This document shows positions 17,218 through 25,903 of a stretch of 64,000 nt of DNA, piece by piece. Each line of letters starts with the position of its first letter. Position 1 is the first letter of the stretch. The DNA lies in assembly GCA_963840805.1 (NCBI GenBank), contig CAWJAJ010000017.1:1394144-1458143 (forward strand), read 5' to 3'. A model generated the notes under the pieces. It did not search any database, was not told the origin of the DNA, and saw only the letters and a list, made by a program, of their open reading frames with translations. Made by a program: the position numbers and the translations under genes. This stretch comes from CADEEN01 sp963840805 (lineage in GTDB: Bacteria > Pseudomonadota > Gammaproteobacteria > Burkholderiales > Burkholderiaceae_C).

Positions 17218-18083
17218 TCGAGCTCGGCGGCGGCCTCGCCCGGTTCGAGCCGCGAGACCCGGAACCAGCGCACCGCGCCGCCGCGCGTCAGCATCACCGC
17301 GAAGCGCAAGGTGCCGACGTCGACTGCCTCGCCACGGTGCGGCACGCGACCGAGTTCGTGTGCGACCAGACCGCCGATGGTGTCGAAGGCGTCCTCGGGC
17401 AGCGCGCAACCGAAGGCGGCGTTGACCGCGGCGATGGTGGCATCACCGGCGACACGGTGGCTGCCGTCGGCCAGCGTGTAGACGCTGCTATCGCCATCCT
17501 TCTCGTCGAACTCGTCCTCGATTTCGCCGACGATCTCTTCGAGCACGTCTTCGATCGTGATCAGGCCGGCGGTGTTGCCGAACTCGTCGATCACGATCGC
17601 CAGGTGGTTGCGGTTGCTGCGGAAGTCGCGCAGCAATTCGTTCAGGCGCTTGCTCTCGGGCACGAACACCGCCGGCCGCAGCAGCGTGCGCAGATTCAGC
17701 TCCGGCGCGCGCTGCAGTTTCAACAGGTCCTTGGCCATCAGGATGCCGATGACGTTCTCGCGTTCGCGCTCGTAGACCGGGAAGCGCGAGTGGCCGGTCT
17801 CGATCACCAGCGCCAGCAATTCGTCATAAGGCGCGTCGATGTCGAGCTGGTCCATGCGCGGCGCGGCCACCATCACGTCGCCGGCGCTCATGCCGGCCAT
17901 GCGGATCACGCCTTCGAGCATCAGCCGGCTTTCGGGTTCGATCAGCTCGCGCTGCTCGGCGTCGGCCAGGGTCTCGATCAGTTCGTTTCTGGAATCGGGC
18001 CCGGGCGAGATGAACTCGACCAGGCGCTCGAACAGGGTGCGCTTGTCGACGCGAGGCGAGCGGAAAGGGTGCGGGTCGGACAC
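17214..18083 (-). CDS. corC: CorC/HlyC family CBS-domain protein
   Basis: A 289-residue cytoplasmic protein of the CorC family, associated with magnesium/cobalt homeostasis. Two CBS domains span roughly residues 65-185 (VMVAAPRMDQLDIDAPYDEL, FPVYERERENVIGILMAKDL, IVIDEFGNTAGLITIEDVLE), followed by the CorC/HlyC domain (DGSHRVAGDATIAAVNAAFG, TIGGLVAHELGRVP). The start is GTG 18083; no ATG is available nearby. Its stop overlaps the lnt start by three bases, indicating translational coupling. It is divergent from the cobW gene across 129 bp with no obvious operator. Confidence 0.92.
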   Translation of the reverse strand: MSDPHPFRSPRVDKRTLFERLVEFISPGPDSRNELIETLADAEQRELIEPESRLMLEGVIRMAGMSAGDVMVAAPRMDQLDIDAPYDELLALVIETGHSRFPVYERERENVIGILMAKDLLKLQRAPELNLRTLLRPAVFVPESKRLNELLRDFRSNRNHLAIVIDEFGNTAGLITIEDVLEEIVGEIEDEFDEKDGDSSVYTLADGSHRVAGDATIAAVNAAFGCALPEDAFDTIGGLVAHELGRVPHRGEAVDVGTLRFAVMLTRGGAVRWFRVSRLEPGEAAAELD

Positions 18084-18212
18084 GACGGGGGTGTCGGAGG
18101 TGGCGTTGGAGGGAGAATACCTGATCGACTTTCGCGCGCCGGCCGCCTTGCGGATCGGTGCTCCGGCCCCACCTCGGGGTTCTTTGCAGCGACTCGAATG
18201 CCCGCCCCGACC

Positions 18213-19262
18213 ATGTCACAGAACCTCATTCCCGCCACCATCCTCACCGGCTTTCTCGGCAGCGGCAAGACCACGCTGCTCAAGCGGGTGCTCAGCGAAA
18301 CCCACGGCCGCAAGATTGCGGTGATCGAGAACGAGTTCGGCGAGGAGAACATCGACAACGAGATCCTGGTGGCCGATACCACCGAGCAGATCCTGCAGCT
18401 CTCCAACGGCTGCGTCTGCTGCACGATCCGCGAGGACCTGCGCTCGACGTTGTCGCAGCTGGCCGAGAAGCGGCGCAAGGGCGAACTGGACTTCGAGCGG
18501 GTCGTGATCGAGACCACCGGCCTGGCCGATCCCGGCCCGGTGGCACAGACCTTCTTCATGGACGACGAGATCGCCGAAAGCTACCTGCTCGACTCGATCC
18601 TGACTCTCGTCGACGCCAAGCACGCCGAGGGCCAGCTCGATGCACGCCAGGAGGCACGTCGCCAGGTCGGCTTTGCCGACCAGATCTTCATCAGCAAGAG
18701 CGAGTTGGTCGACGAGGCCGCTGTCGATGCGCTGGTGCACCGGCTCAAGCACATGAATCCGCGCGCGCCGCAGCGCAAGGTGCACTTCGGCGACGTACCG
18801 ATCGCCGAAGTGTTCGACCTGCGCGGCTTCAATCTCAACGCGAAGCTGGAGATCGACCCCGAGTTCCTTGCAGCCGAGGAGGCGCACGCTCACGACCATG
18901 CCGGCCATGAGCACGACCATGCGCATGGCGAGCACTGTGATCACCCGCATCACCATCACCACGACGACGATGTGAAATCGTTCGTGTTCCGTGCCGACAA
19001 GGCCTTCAACCCGGCCAAGCTGGAAGACTTTCTCGGCGCGATCGTGCAGGTCTACGGCCCCAAGATGTTGCGCTACAAGGGCGTGTTGTACATGAAGGGC
19101 AGCGACAAGAAGGTGATCTTCCAGGGCGTGCACCAACTGATGGGCAGCGATCTGGGGCCGAAATGGCAACCAGGTGAAAAGAAGCAGAGCAAGATGGTGT
19201 TCATCGGCATCGATCTGCCGAAGGACATCCTGCTGCAGGGATTGGAGCAATGCCTGGTGTAA
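18213..19262 (+). CDS. CobW/COG0523 family GTP-dependent metallochaperone
   Basis: G3E-family P-loop GTPase that moves metal ions, often zinc. The Walker A is GFLGSGKTTLLKRVL, the family metal motif is CVCCTIREDLR (CxCC), and the GTPase motif ETTGLADPGPVAQTFF follows. A His-rich loop (residues about 228-250: HAHDHAGHEHDHAHGEHCDH) separates the G domain from the CobW C-terminal domain (KSFVFRADKAFNPAKLEDFL). The start is ATG 18213 (MSQNLIPATILTGFLG); an in-frame ATG at 18198 would add five residues. The protein is 349 residues. It is followed by dksA, a neighbourhood seen in zinc-limitation systems, but I see no clear Zur box upstream. Confidence 0.92.
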   Translation: MSQNLIPATILTGFLGSGKTTLLKRVLSETHGRKIAVIENEFGEENIDNEILVADTTEQILQLSNGCVCCTIREDLRSTLSQLAEKRRKGELDFERVVIETTGLADPGPVAQTFFMDDEIAESYLLDSILTLVDAKHAEGQLDARQEARRQVGFADQIFISKSELVDEAAVDALVHRLKHMNPRAPQRKVHFGDVPIAEVFDLRGFNLNAKLEIDPEFLAAEEAHAHDHAGHEHDHAHGEHCDHPHHHHHDDDVKSFVFRADKAFNPAKLEDFLGAIVQVYGPKMLRYKGVLYMKGSDKKVIFQGVHQLMGSDLGPKWQPGEKKQSKMVFIGIDLPKDILLQGLEQCLV

Positions 19263-19294
19263 CGGGTTGCGGGGCTGGCCCGTGCCAACGTGGC

Positions 19295-19300
19295 TACAAT
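19295..19300 (+). promoter_or_regulatory. Candidate -10 element for dksA
   Basis: TACAAT followed by CCGCGC, 78 bp upstream of the dksA start. The same TACAATCCGCGC string precedes the ferredoxin gene at 50708. The -35 region is weak (GGGCTG at 19272-19277), as expected for an activator-dependent or extended -10 promoter. Confidence 0.4.
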
Positions 19301-19377
19301 CCGCGCGCTTCAATTCTGGCCTGCCGGGCGGGCCACGGGCTCGCCGAGCAGGTATAAAGCGGTTACGAGGAGAGCGA

Positions 19378-20442
19378 ATGAGTAAGTCGACGGCAAAGAG
19401 CGCAGCACCGCCCAAGAAGGCGGTGAAAAAGCCTGCCGCAGCCCCGAACCCGTCGCGCCCGAAAGCCGTGCCAACAAAGGGTGCCAAGAGCGCTGTCAAG
19501 CCGCGCGCCCCATCTGCCAAGACCGCCAAGTCCGCACGCCCTGGCGCGGTTGCCAAGCCGTCGGTGAAGTCCGCCGCGAAGGCGCCCGCCAAGAAGCCGG
19601 TCAAGGCCCCCGTCAAAACCGCTGCCCGACCCGTGGCCAAGCCGGTGGCGAAGGCCGCGCCGTCCAAACCACAAGCCAAGGCTGCTGCCGTTGCGCCGGC
19701 CGCCAAGCCTGCGCCGAAGGTGGCCGCTGCCAAACCGACCCCGCCCTCGATGCCCGCCAGCAAACCCGTCAGCCCCGCCCAGACCAAACCCGCCAGCCCG
19801 GCCAAATCCGCCGCCGCAGCGGGCAGAGCTGCCGCCGCCGCCGCCGCCGCGGCCGCTGCTGCAGCGGCCACCGCCGCGGCAGCGTCGGCGGCTTCGGCCA
19901 GCCGATTTGCCGATCGCTTTGCGCCGCCGAAGCCGGCCGCGCGCACGGTGGCCGAGCAATCGTTCGAGGTCCTCAAGCCGGCGGTCAAGGCCGATCCGAA
20001 GCTCGCCAACGCCTGGAAGCACAAGGGCGGACGTGAACTGACCGAGGCCGAGTTGCTGGCGATGCCCGACACCGAGTACATGAGCGAAAAGCAACTCGAC
20101 TTCTTCCGCGCTCGCCTGGACGCACTGAAGGACGACCTGCTGTCCAACGCCGGTGAAACGACCGAACACCTGCGCGAAGACACGTCGATCGTGCCCGACC
20201 CGGCCGACCGCGCCACGATCGAGGAGGAGCACGCGCTCGAACTGCGCACGCGCGATCGCGAGCGCAAGTTGCTGAAGAAGATCTCGCAATCGCTGGCGCG
20301 CATCGAGGCGGGCGACTACGGCTACTGTGACGAGACCGGTGAACCGATCGGCCTGGGCCGTTTGCTGGCGCGGCCGACGGCCACGCTGTCGCTCGAGGCG
20401 CAGCAGCGCCGCGAGATGAAGCAGAAGATGTTCGGCGACTGA
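19378..20442 (+). CDS. dksA: RNA polymerase-binding protein DksA with a histone H1-like Lys/Ala/Pro tail
   Basis: DksA enters the RNA polymerase secondary channel and works with ppGpp in the stringent response. Residues about 200-354 are the DksA core: MPDTEYMSEKQLDFFRARLD, coiled-coil tip DPADRATIEEEHALELRTRD and globular GDYGYCDETGEPIGLGRLLA (then RPTATLSLEAQQRREMKQKM). Only one of the four zinc-finger cysteines remains, so it is a Cys-poor form that should not need zinc. The first about 180 residues are a low-complexity Lys/Ala/Pro-rich tail resembling histone H1 C-terminal domains, ending in a poly-Ala run. Total 354 residues against 151 in E. coli. The start ATG 19378 has GAGGAGAG just upstream. 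Confidence 0.94.
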   Translation: MSKSTAKSAAPPKKAVKKPAAAPNPSRPKAVPTKGAKSAVKPRAPSAKTAKSARPGAVAKPSVKSAAKAPAKKPVKAPVKTAARPVAKPVAKAAPSKPQAKAAAVAPAAKPAPKVAAAKPTPPSMPASKPVSPAQTKPASPAKSAAAAGRAAAAAAAAAAAAAATAAAASAASASRFADRFAPPKPAARTVAEQSFEVLKPAVKADPKLANAWKHKGGRELTEAELLAMPDTEYMSEKQLDFFRARLDALKDDLLSNAGETTEHLREDTSIVPDPADRATIEEEHALELRTRDRERKLLKKISQSLARIEAGDYGYCDETGEPIGLGRLLARPTATLSLEAQQRREMKQKMFGD

Positions 20443-20471
20443 CCGTCGATGCCGCTTCCGCCACCTGCACC

Positions 20472-22230
20472 ATGACCGATCCCCAACCGCCCAAGGACGG
20501 CGACAGCTTCTTTCGCAAGGTGGTGCGGTTCGTGGCCAACCCGGCCACCGATTGGGCCGACATCAATTCTCGGCAGGACGACGGCCGCGATCTCGATCTC
20601 GAGAAGTCCGAACTCAAGGCGATGATCGAGCGCAAGAAGCGAAACGACTTCGTGCGCAGGCGGGAATTCGACATGCTGCGCAAGGTGCGGCGCGAGGGCC
20701 TGTCGCCGGAGCAGCTGGCCGCCCTGGGCGGGTCGTCGCGCCTGGACGATTCGGAATCGCGGGCTGGCGACAACGCGTGCCCGCTCTGCCGACGGCGGCG
20801 TCAAGGCCAAGATCGACGAGATCGAGCAGCAGATGGTTGGCGACAACTTCGCCAGTTCGAGCTCGCGCAAACCGGTCGGCATGTTCGACGACCAGACGCA
20901 GAAGATGCCGTTTCGCCAGACCACCAGCCGGCCCGGTCTGTTGGCGCGGCTGGTGGCCGGTGCGCCGGCCAGCGCGCCGCCGCCGCCGGCGGCCTCGCCA
21001 CGGGCCGTGCCCGCTGCGCCTGCGTTGCCGGCGTCTGCGGTCGCAGCAGCCCCGCCGCCGCGTCAACCTGGTCTGGCGGTGTCTCTGGGCGGCCTGCAGG
21101 GTTCCGCCAGCAGCGACTTCGCCAGCCCGTTCACGGTCGAGGTCAGCGAGGTCGTGCACGATCCCGAGCTCGACGAGGCGGTGATCGCCTTCGCCAACGC
21201 CGATTTCGATCAATGCGAGCAGGCGCTGTCGACGCTGACGCGCGCGGGGGGCGACCGCGCCCAGCATGCCGAAACCTGGCTGGTGCTGTTCGACCTGCAC
21301 CGCGCCACCGGCCAGCAGCACAAGTTCGAGGGCCTCGCGCTCGAGTACGCGCAGCAGTTCGGTTGGTCTGCGCCGCAGTGGTATTCGCTGCCCAAGCTGG
21401 TGGCCGAGTCGGCGCAGCAGGACAAGCCGCGCGAGCAGCGCAGCGCCGGCGAGATTGGCTGGATCGCGCCCGAGCACCTGGATATCGACGCGGTGGCGCG
21501 CCTGCGCTCGGTGTCTCTGCAGTTGCCGTTGCCGTGGGTCTTCGACTGGAGTGCGCTCAGGGGCGTCGATCCCGAGGCGGCGACACAGCTCTCCGAACTG
21601 TTCCGTCATTGGGCCGGCGAACCGCTGGACATGCGTTGGTTGTCGGGTGACCGTTTCCTGACGGTGTTGCAGGATCTGGCTCCGACCGGCGTGCGCGACG
21701 CCGACCCGGCTTACTGGCTGCTTCGTCTCGACGCGCTGCGGTTGGCCAATCGGCCCGACCAGTTCGACGAGGCCGCGATCGACTACTGCGTGACCTACGA
21801 GGTGTCGCCGCCGTCGTGGGAGCGAGCGAGATGCCAGGTTCGCATCGGTGGCTCGGGGCTGTCGACGCAGTCGCCACCGCTGTCGCAGGTGGGCGAGGTG
21901 GCGACGTCGTTCCTCGAGTCGTCGGTCGACGAGCAGAGCGGTGCGGTGACGATGGCGTCGGTCGAGCTGTCCGGTCAACTGGTGGGCGACATCGGCGCGA
22001 CACTCAGGCAGCTGGATGCCCAACTCGCCACGGCGCCGCTCGTGACGGTGTCGTGCACGAAACTGATCCGCGTCGATTTCATCGCTGCCGGAGACCTGCT
22101 CAACTGGGTGCTGGCCAAGCGCGGCGAGAGCCGCAGCGTGACCTTCGCCGAGGCGCACCGGCTGGTGGCGCTGTTTTTCGGCGCGATGGGCATCAACGAG
22201 CACGCCAGCGTGCGTGTGCGCACCAACTAG
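20472..22230 (+). CDS. Unknown protein with C-terminal STAS-like domain (one frameshift)
   Basis: About 585 residues once one extra base near 20780 is removed, which joins the N-terminal LRKVRREGLSPEQLAALGG region to KIDEIEQQMVGDNFASSSSR. The start is ATG 20472 (MTDPQPPKDGDSFFRKVVRF). An N-terminal basic segment is followed by a Pro/Ala-rich linker (residues about 155-185), a central domain with FANADFDQCEQALSTLTRAG, and a C-terminal domain resembling an STAS fold (ELSGQLVGDIGATLRQLDAQ ... VSCTKLIRVDFIAAGDLLNW). STAS domains act as phospho-switches or NTP sensors. It lies between dksA and hslVU on the same strand. I cannot assign a function. Confidence 0.72.
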
Positions 22231-22338
22231 CGTTGCCTGCCTGGTGAACTGGCGTCCGCGGGCGTTCGCGGCGGTTTGCATCGCAAGACGTGCCGGCTGC
22301 TTGCACGCGGCACGACGACCCCCAACTGCGAGTCCATC

Positions 22339-22884
22339 ATGGAAACCGACGCCAGCTTTCACGGCACCACCATCCTCAGCGTGCGCCGCAACGGCATCGT
22401 CGCGATCGGCGGCGATGGCCAGGTCACGCTCGGCAACATCGTGGTCAAGGGCAGCGCACGCAAGGTGCGCAAACTGCACCGCGACACGGTGCTGGCAGGG
22501 TTCGCGGGTGCCACGGCCGACGCGTTCACGCTGTTCGAACGCTTCGAGGCCAAGCTCGAGAAACACCAGGGGCACCTGGTGCGGGCTGCGATCGAACTGA
22601 CACGCGACTGGCGTACCGACCGCGTGCTGCGGCGGCTCGAGGCGATGCTGGCGGTGGCCGACCGCGAGGCCTCGCTGATCATCACCGGCAACGGCGACGT
22701 GCTCGAGCCTGAATACGGCATCGTCGCCATCGGTTCGGGCGGTGCCTACGCGCAGGCCGCGGCGCGGGCGCTGCTGGCCCACAGCGAACTGGCCGCGCCC
22801 GAGATCGTCAAGCGGTCGCTCGAGATCGCCGGCGACATCTGCATCTACACCAATCAGCAGCACACCATCGAGGTGCTCGAGTGA
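22339..22884 (+). CDS. hslV: ATP-dependent protease subunit HslV
   Basis: Proteolytic subunit of the HslVU (ClpYQ) protease, an N-terminal threonine hydrolase. The start ATG 22339 gives METDASFHG and then TTILSVRRNGIVAIGGDGQV; the catalytic Thr is the first Thr of TTILSV, so a nine-residue leader must be removed, not just Met. Betaproteobacterial HslV proteins often carry such a short leader. Other landmarks are GFAGATADAFTLFERFEAKL, GNGDVLEPEYGIVAIGSGGA and GDICIYTNQQHTIEVLE. The protein is 181 residues. It lies 7 bp upstream of hslU in one operon. Confidence 0.95.
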   Translation: METDASFHGTTILSVRRNGIVAIGGDGQVTLGNIVVKGSARKVRKLHRDTVLAGFAGATADAFTLFERFEAKLEKHQGHLVRAAIELTRDWRTDRVLRRLEAMLAVADREASLIITGNGDVLEPEYGIVAIGSGGAYAQAAARALLAHSELAAPEIVKRSLEIAGDICIYTNQQHTIEVLE

Positions 22885-22891
22885 CGTGCCG

Positions 22892-24227
22892 ATGACGCCG
22901 CAGGAGATCGTCTCCGAACTGGATCGCCACATCGTCGGTCAGAAGGCCGCCAAGCGTGCAGTGGCGATCGCATTGCGCAACCGCTGGCGGCGCCAGCAGG
23001 TCGATGAGAAAACTGCGCGGCGAAATCACGCCGAAGAACATCCTGATGATCGGCCCCACCGGGGTCGGCAAGACCGAGATCGCACGCCGCCTGGCGCGCC
23101 TGGCCGATGCACCATTCATCAAGGTCGAAGCCACCAAGTTCACCGAGGTCGGCTACGTCGGCAAGGATGTCGACTCGATCGTGCGCGACCTGGTCGACGT
23201 GGCGGTCAAGCAGGAGCGCGAACGCCAGATGCGCAGCAAGCGCGCACAGGCCGAAGATGCGGCCGAGGACCGTGTGCTCGACGTCCTGATTCCGCCGCCG
23301 CGCACGGGCGCTGGTTTCGGCGCCGACACCGCGAGCGCGCCCGCCGACAGCGTCGCGCGCCAGGTGATGCGCAAGCGCTTGCGCGAGGGTGCCCTGGCCG
23401 ACAAGGAGATCGAGATCGAAGTCGCGGAGGTGCGGCCGTCGCTCGAGGTGCTCGGACCGCAGGGCATGGAAGAGATGGCCGAGCAGTTGAAGGGCCTGTT
23501 CTCGCAACTCGGCGGCGCGCGCAGAAAGACGCGCAAGGTCAGGATCGGCGAGGCGCTCAGATTGCTGGTCGACGAGGAAGCCGCCAAGCTGGTCAACGAA
23601 GACGAGATCCGCGCCGCGGCGCTGGCCCAGGCCGAAGGCAACGGCATCGTCTTCATCGACGAAATCGACAAGGTGACGTCGCGCAACAGCGAAGGCAGCG
23701 GCGCCGAAGTGTCGCGCCAAGGCGTGCAGCGCGACCTGCTGCCGCTGGTCGAAGGCACGGCGGTCAGCACCAAGTACGGCATCGTCAAGACCGACCACAT
23801 CCTGTTCATCGCCAGCGGTGCCTTCCACCTGGCCAAGCCGAGCGACCTGATCCCGGAACTGCAGGGACGTTTCCCGATCCGTGTCGAACTGGGGTCGCTG
23901 ACGGTCGACGACTTCGAGGCGATCCTGACCAGCACCCATGCCAGCCTGGTCAAGCAGTACCAGGCGCTGCTGGCCACCGAAGGCGTCACGCTCACGATCA
24001 CGCCCGACGGCGTGCGACGGCTGGCGCAGATCGCCTTCGACGTCAACGAACGCACCGAGAACATCGGCGCGCGCCGGCTTGCCACCGTGATGGAGCGGCT
24101 GCTCGACGAGATCAGCTTCGATGCACCCAATCGCGGCGGCACGAGCGTTGAAATCGATGCCGCGGCAGTGGACGCGAAGCTCGCGGCGCTCGCCGGCAAC
24201 GAAGACCTGTCCCGCTACATCCTGTGA
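22892..24227 (+). CDS. hslU: ATP-dependent protease ATPase subunit HslU (one homopolymer frameshift)
   Basis: AAA+ unfoldase partner of HslV. The Walker A is MIGPTGVGKTEIARRL, the pore motif FTEVGYVGKDVDSIVRDLVD, Walker B NGIVFIDEIDKV and the sensor/arginine region ALRLLV ... VNERTENIGARRLATVMERL. It ends AGNEDLSRYIL, the HslV-docking tail typical of the family. The frame breaks at about 23010, where a run of four A in GAGAAAACTG should be three; removing one A joins RWRRQQVDEK to LRGEITPKNILMIGPTG. The corrected length is 444 residues (E. coli 443). It starts at ATG 22892. Confidence 0.95.
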
Positions 24228-24374
24228 GCCCCCGGCCGTCTGGCGGCCACCCCCCGAGGGGGTGCCGAACCGCGACCGGGAAACCCGGATCGCAGTTCGG
24301 GCGTTGGGCTGCTCCGCCCCTGGCCGCTGCGCGGGCCTGTCCCAAAGGGACGAAGGCGTCGCCGTTGCTTGCGT
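24228..24374. repeat. GC-rich palindromic intergenic sequence (possible copy E)
   Basis: The 147 bp between the convergent hslU and coaX genes contain CACCCCCCGAGGGGGTG, a perfect palindrome around CCCCCCGAGGGGG, the same core as the repeat copy in icmF. Further inverted repeats follow (CCGGGAAACCCGG). The flanks do not align convincingly with copies B-D, so this is either a diverged member of that family or an unrelated terminator region. No T-run marks an intrinsic terminator. Confidence 0.5.
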
Positions 24375-25157
24375 TCAGAGTGCCAGTCGGTGCGACTGCA
24401 CCGCCAGCAGGCCGTCGAAGATCAGCGAATCGATGGTCTCGAATGGCAGATCGGTGATCGGCGCCATCTTGACCGCGGCGCCGCCGGTCATCAGCAGCAG
24501 CGGCTCGGCACCGCAGTGGGCCACCAGCTTGCGGTGGATGCGCTCGATCGCGCCGGCCAGCGCGTGAGCGCCACCGCTCATCAATGCGTCGCTGGTGTTG
24601 GTCGGGAAGTCGACGACCTCGCCGGTGGGCACACGCAGGCCCGCGGTGCCTTGCTCGAGCGCGCGCAGCATCAGGCCGAAGCCGGGCAGGATCAGCCCGC
24701 CGATGAAGTGGCCCTCGCCGTCCAGGGAGTCCACGGTGACCGCGGTGCCGACCATCACCACCAGCGCGGGCCGGGGCGGCTTGTGCAGTGCCGTCGCGCG
24801 CTGCATCACGTGCCAGCGTGCACCGATCAGTGCGGCCCAGCGATCGGAGCCCAGCCGCGTCGGATGCTCGTAGCCGTTGATGACACCGCCGTCGCGCGGC
24901 GCCGGCACCAGCCAGCGCGGTGCGATGTCCCACAGTTCGAGCTGCTCCTCGACACGCCGCCGCACCGCATCGCCGGCCACGTTGCAGCCCAGCATGCTGG
25001 CGGGCGTCGCCAGCCCCTGCCATTGGCTCTCGGCCAGGGTGTCGATGGTCTCGAGGAACACGGCGCCTTGCGCCAGCACGGCGGCACCGGGCTGCGGCGA
25101 CGCGTACTGCGCCCACTTCAGGCGCGTGTTGCCGATGTCGATGGCCAGAAAACTCAT
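24375..25157 (-). CDS. coaX: Type III pantothenate kinase
   Basis: Phosphorylates pantothenate in the first step of coenzyme A synthesis. The 260-residue protein begins MSFLAIDIGNTRLKWAQY (the DxGN phosphate motif of the ASKHA fold) and contains GSDRWAALIGARWH, VVMVGTAVTVDSLDGEGHFI, GGLILPGFGLMLRALEQGTA and LLLMTGGAAVKMAP. The start ATG at 25157 shares one base with the stop codon of the upstream gene (TAATG). In related genomes birA (biotin ligase) usually precedes coaX; here an unrelated gene takes that place. Confidence 0.93.
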   Translation of the reverse strand: MSFLAIDIGNTRLKWAQYASPQPGAAVLAQGAVFLETIDTLAESQWQGLATPASMLGCNVAGDAVRRRVEEQLELWDIAPRWLVPAPRDGGVINGYEHPTRLGSDRWAALIGARWHVMQRATALHKPPRPALVVMVGTAVTVDSLDGEGHFIGGLILPGFGLMLRALEQGTAGLRVPTGEVVDFPTNTSDALMSGGAHALAGAIERIHRKLVAHCGAEPLLLMTGGAAVKMAPITDLPFETIDSLIFDGLLAVQSHRLAL

Positions 25158-25738
25158 TACATGCGCGACGCGATGGGCAGGCTCAGCAGGTGCCGCACGT
25201 GACGCAGCGTCTGCGCTGCGATGATCTGCCGGCGTGGCTTGCGCAGGCGCTGCTCGACCTCGTCGAGCAGCGCTTCGAGGTCTTCGCGCGTGCTTGCGCG
25301 CCTGAGCTTCATCAGTGTCAGCGCGCCGGTGACCGGCGCCTCCAGGCGCACCGCGCGCAACAGCAACTCGCGCGCCTCGGCCAGCGGCCGGTCGGCAGGC
25401 GCGGCCTTGTCTTCGTCGAGTACCGACCAGGTCGATTCGCCCTGCAGCGATTGCGACGAGGGCAATTGGGACGACTCGCCGCTGGCGCCGGCGCCGGTGT
25501 CGTGGCGTCCGGCACTGGCGGGCGCGACGAGACCCAGCGCCATGAGGTCGTCGAGACAATGCGCCCCCGCGCCGGCCTGCGCGGCGAGCGCGCGCACATC
25601 GTCTTCGCTGCGGCGGCCATCGACCAGGAACAGCACGGTGCGGTGGCGCTGCGACAGCCGAAGCCGCCGCGTGGTCAGCTCAGCCTGACCGGCGGTGGTG
25701 AGCAGCGGCGGCACGGAGAGGCGCTCGGACGGGGCCAT
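25157..25738 (-). CDS. Unknown protein upstream of coaX
   Basis: A 193-residue protein from ATG 25738 (MAPSERLSVPPLLTTAGQAE). The first 75 residues look like a small helical or winged-helix unit (LRLSQRHRTVLFLVDGRRSE, then LDDLMALGLVAP). A Ser/Gly-rich linker follows, then a basic helical C-terminus (ALTLMKLRRASTREDLEALL). It is translationally coupled to coaX by a one-base overlap. Possibly a DNA-binding or regulatory protein by analogy to the N-terminal pattern; I do not recognise the family. Confidence 0.6.
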   Translation of the reverse strand: MAPSERLSVPPLLTTAGQAELTTRRLRLSQRHRTVLFLVDGRRSEDDVRALAAQAGAGAHCLDDLMALGLVAPASAGRHDTGAGASGESSQLPSSQSLQGESTWSVLDEDKAAPADRPLAEARELLLRAVRLEAPVTGALTLMKLRRASTREDLEALLDEVEQRLRKPRRQIIAAQTLRHVRHLLSLPIASRM

Positions 25739-25845
25739 GGACCGAGATTGTGCAGAAATCCGGCGTGCCCCACCGTCGTTCGGGCAAACCACGACACAAA
25801 GAGTGCAAGCGCGCGGCGGGCCGGCAACGGTGGCATCATCCTCCG

Positions 25846-25870
25846 TTGACGTTTACGTCAACGTCAATTC
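25846..25870. promoter_or_regulatory. Probable LiuR-type operator upstream of icmF
   Basis: TTGACGTTTACGTCAA (25846-25861) is a near-perfect dyad (TTGACGT-N2-ACGTCAA) followed by a further CGTCAA half. Bases 25849-25870 are the exact reverse complement of 8815-8836 in the liuR/MBL intergenic region. It lies 34-58 bp upstream of the icmF ATG, where a MerR-family regulator would act. This links icmF to the regulator at 8.4 kb. Confidence 0.75.
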
Positions 25871-25903
25871 AAACCGCGATCGCCCCACCGCCCGAGTGCC
25901 GCC

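Noticed and set aside
17337..18212. In-frame 5' extension of the CobW protein through the corC antisense region
   Set aside because: The family begins at IPATILTGFLGSGKTT, right after ATG 18213; the extension is antisense to corC and has no similarity.
18910..18970. Short repeated CAC/GAC codons in cobW as a tandem repeat or CRISPR-like array
   Set aside because: They encode the His-rich metal-binding loop of COG0523 proteins and are not spaced repeats. No CRISPR array exists in the window.
19820..19890. GCC/GCG run in dksA as a microsatellite or assembly artefact
   Set aside because: It is in frame and encodes a poly-Ala tract at the junction of the tail and core, and the gene is otherwise intact; length variation remains possible but is not shown.
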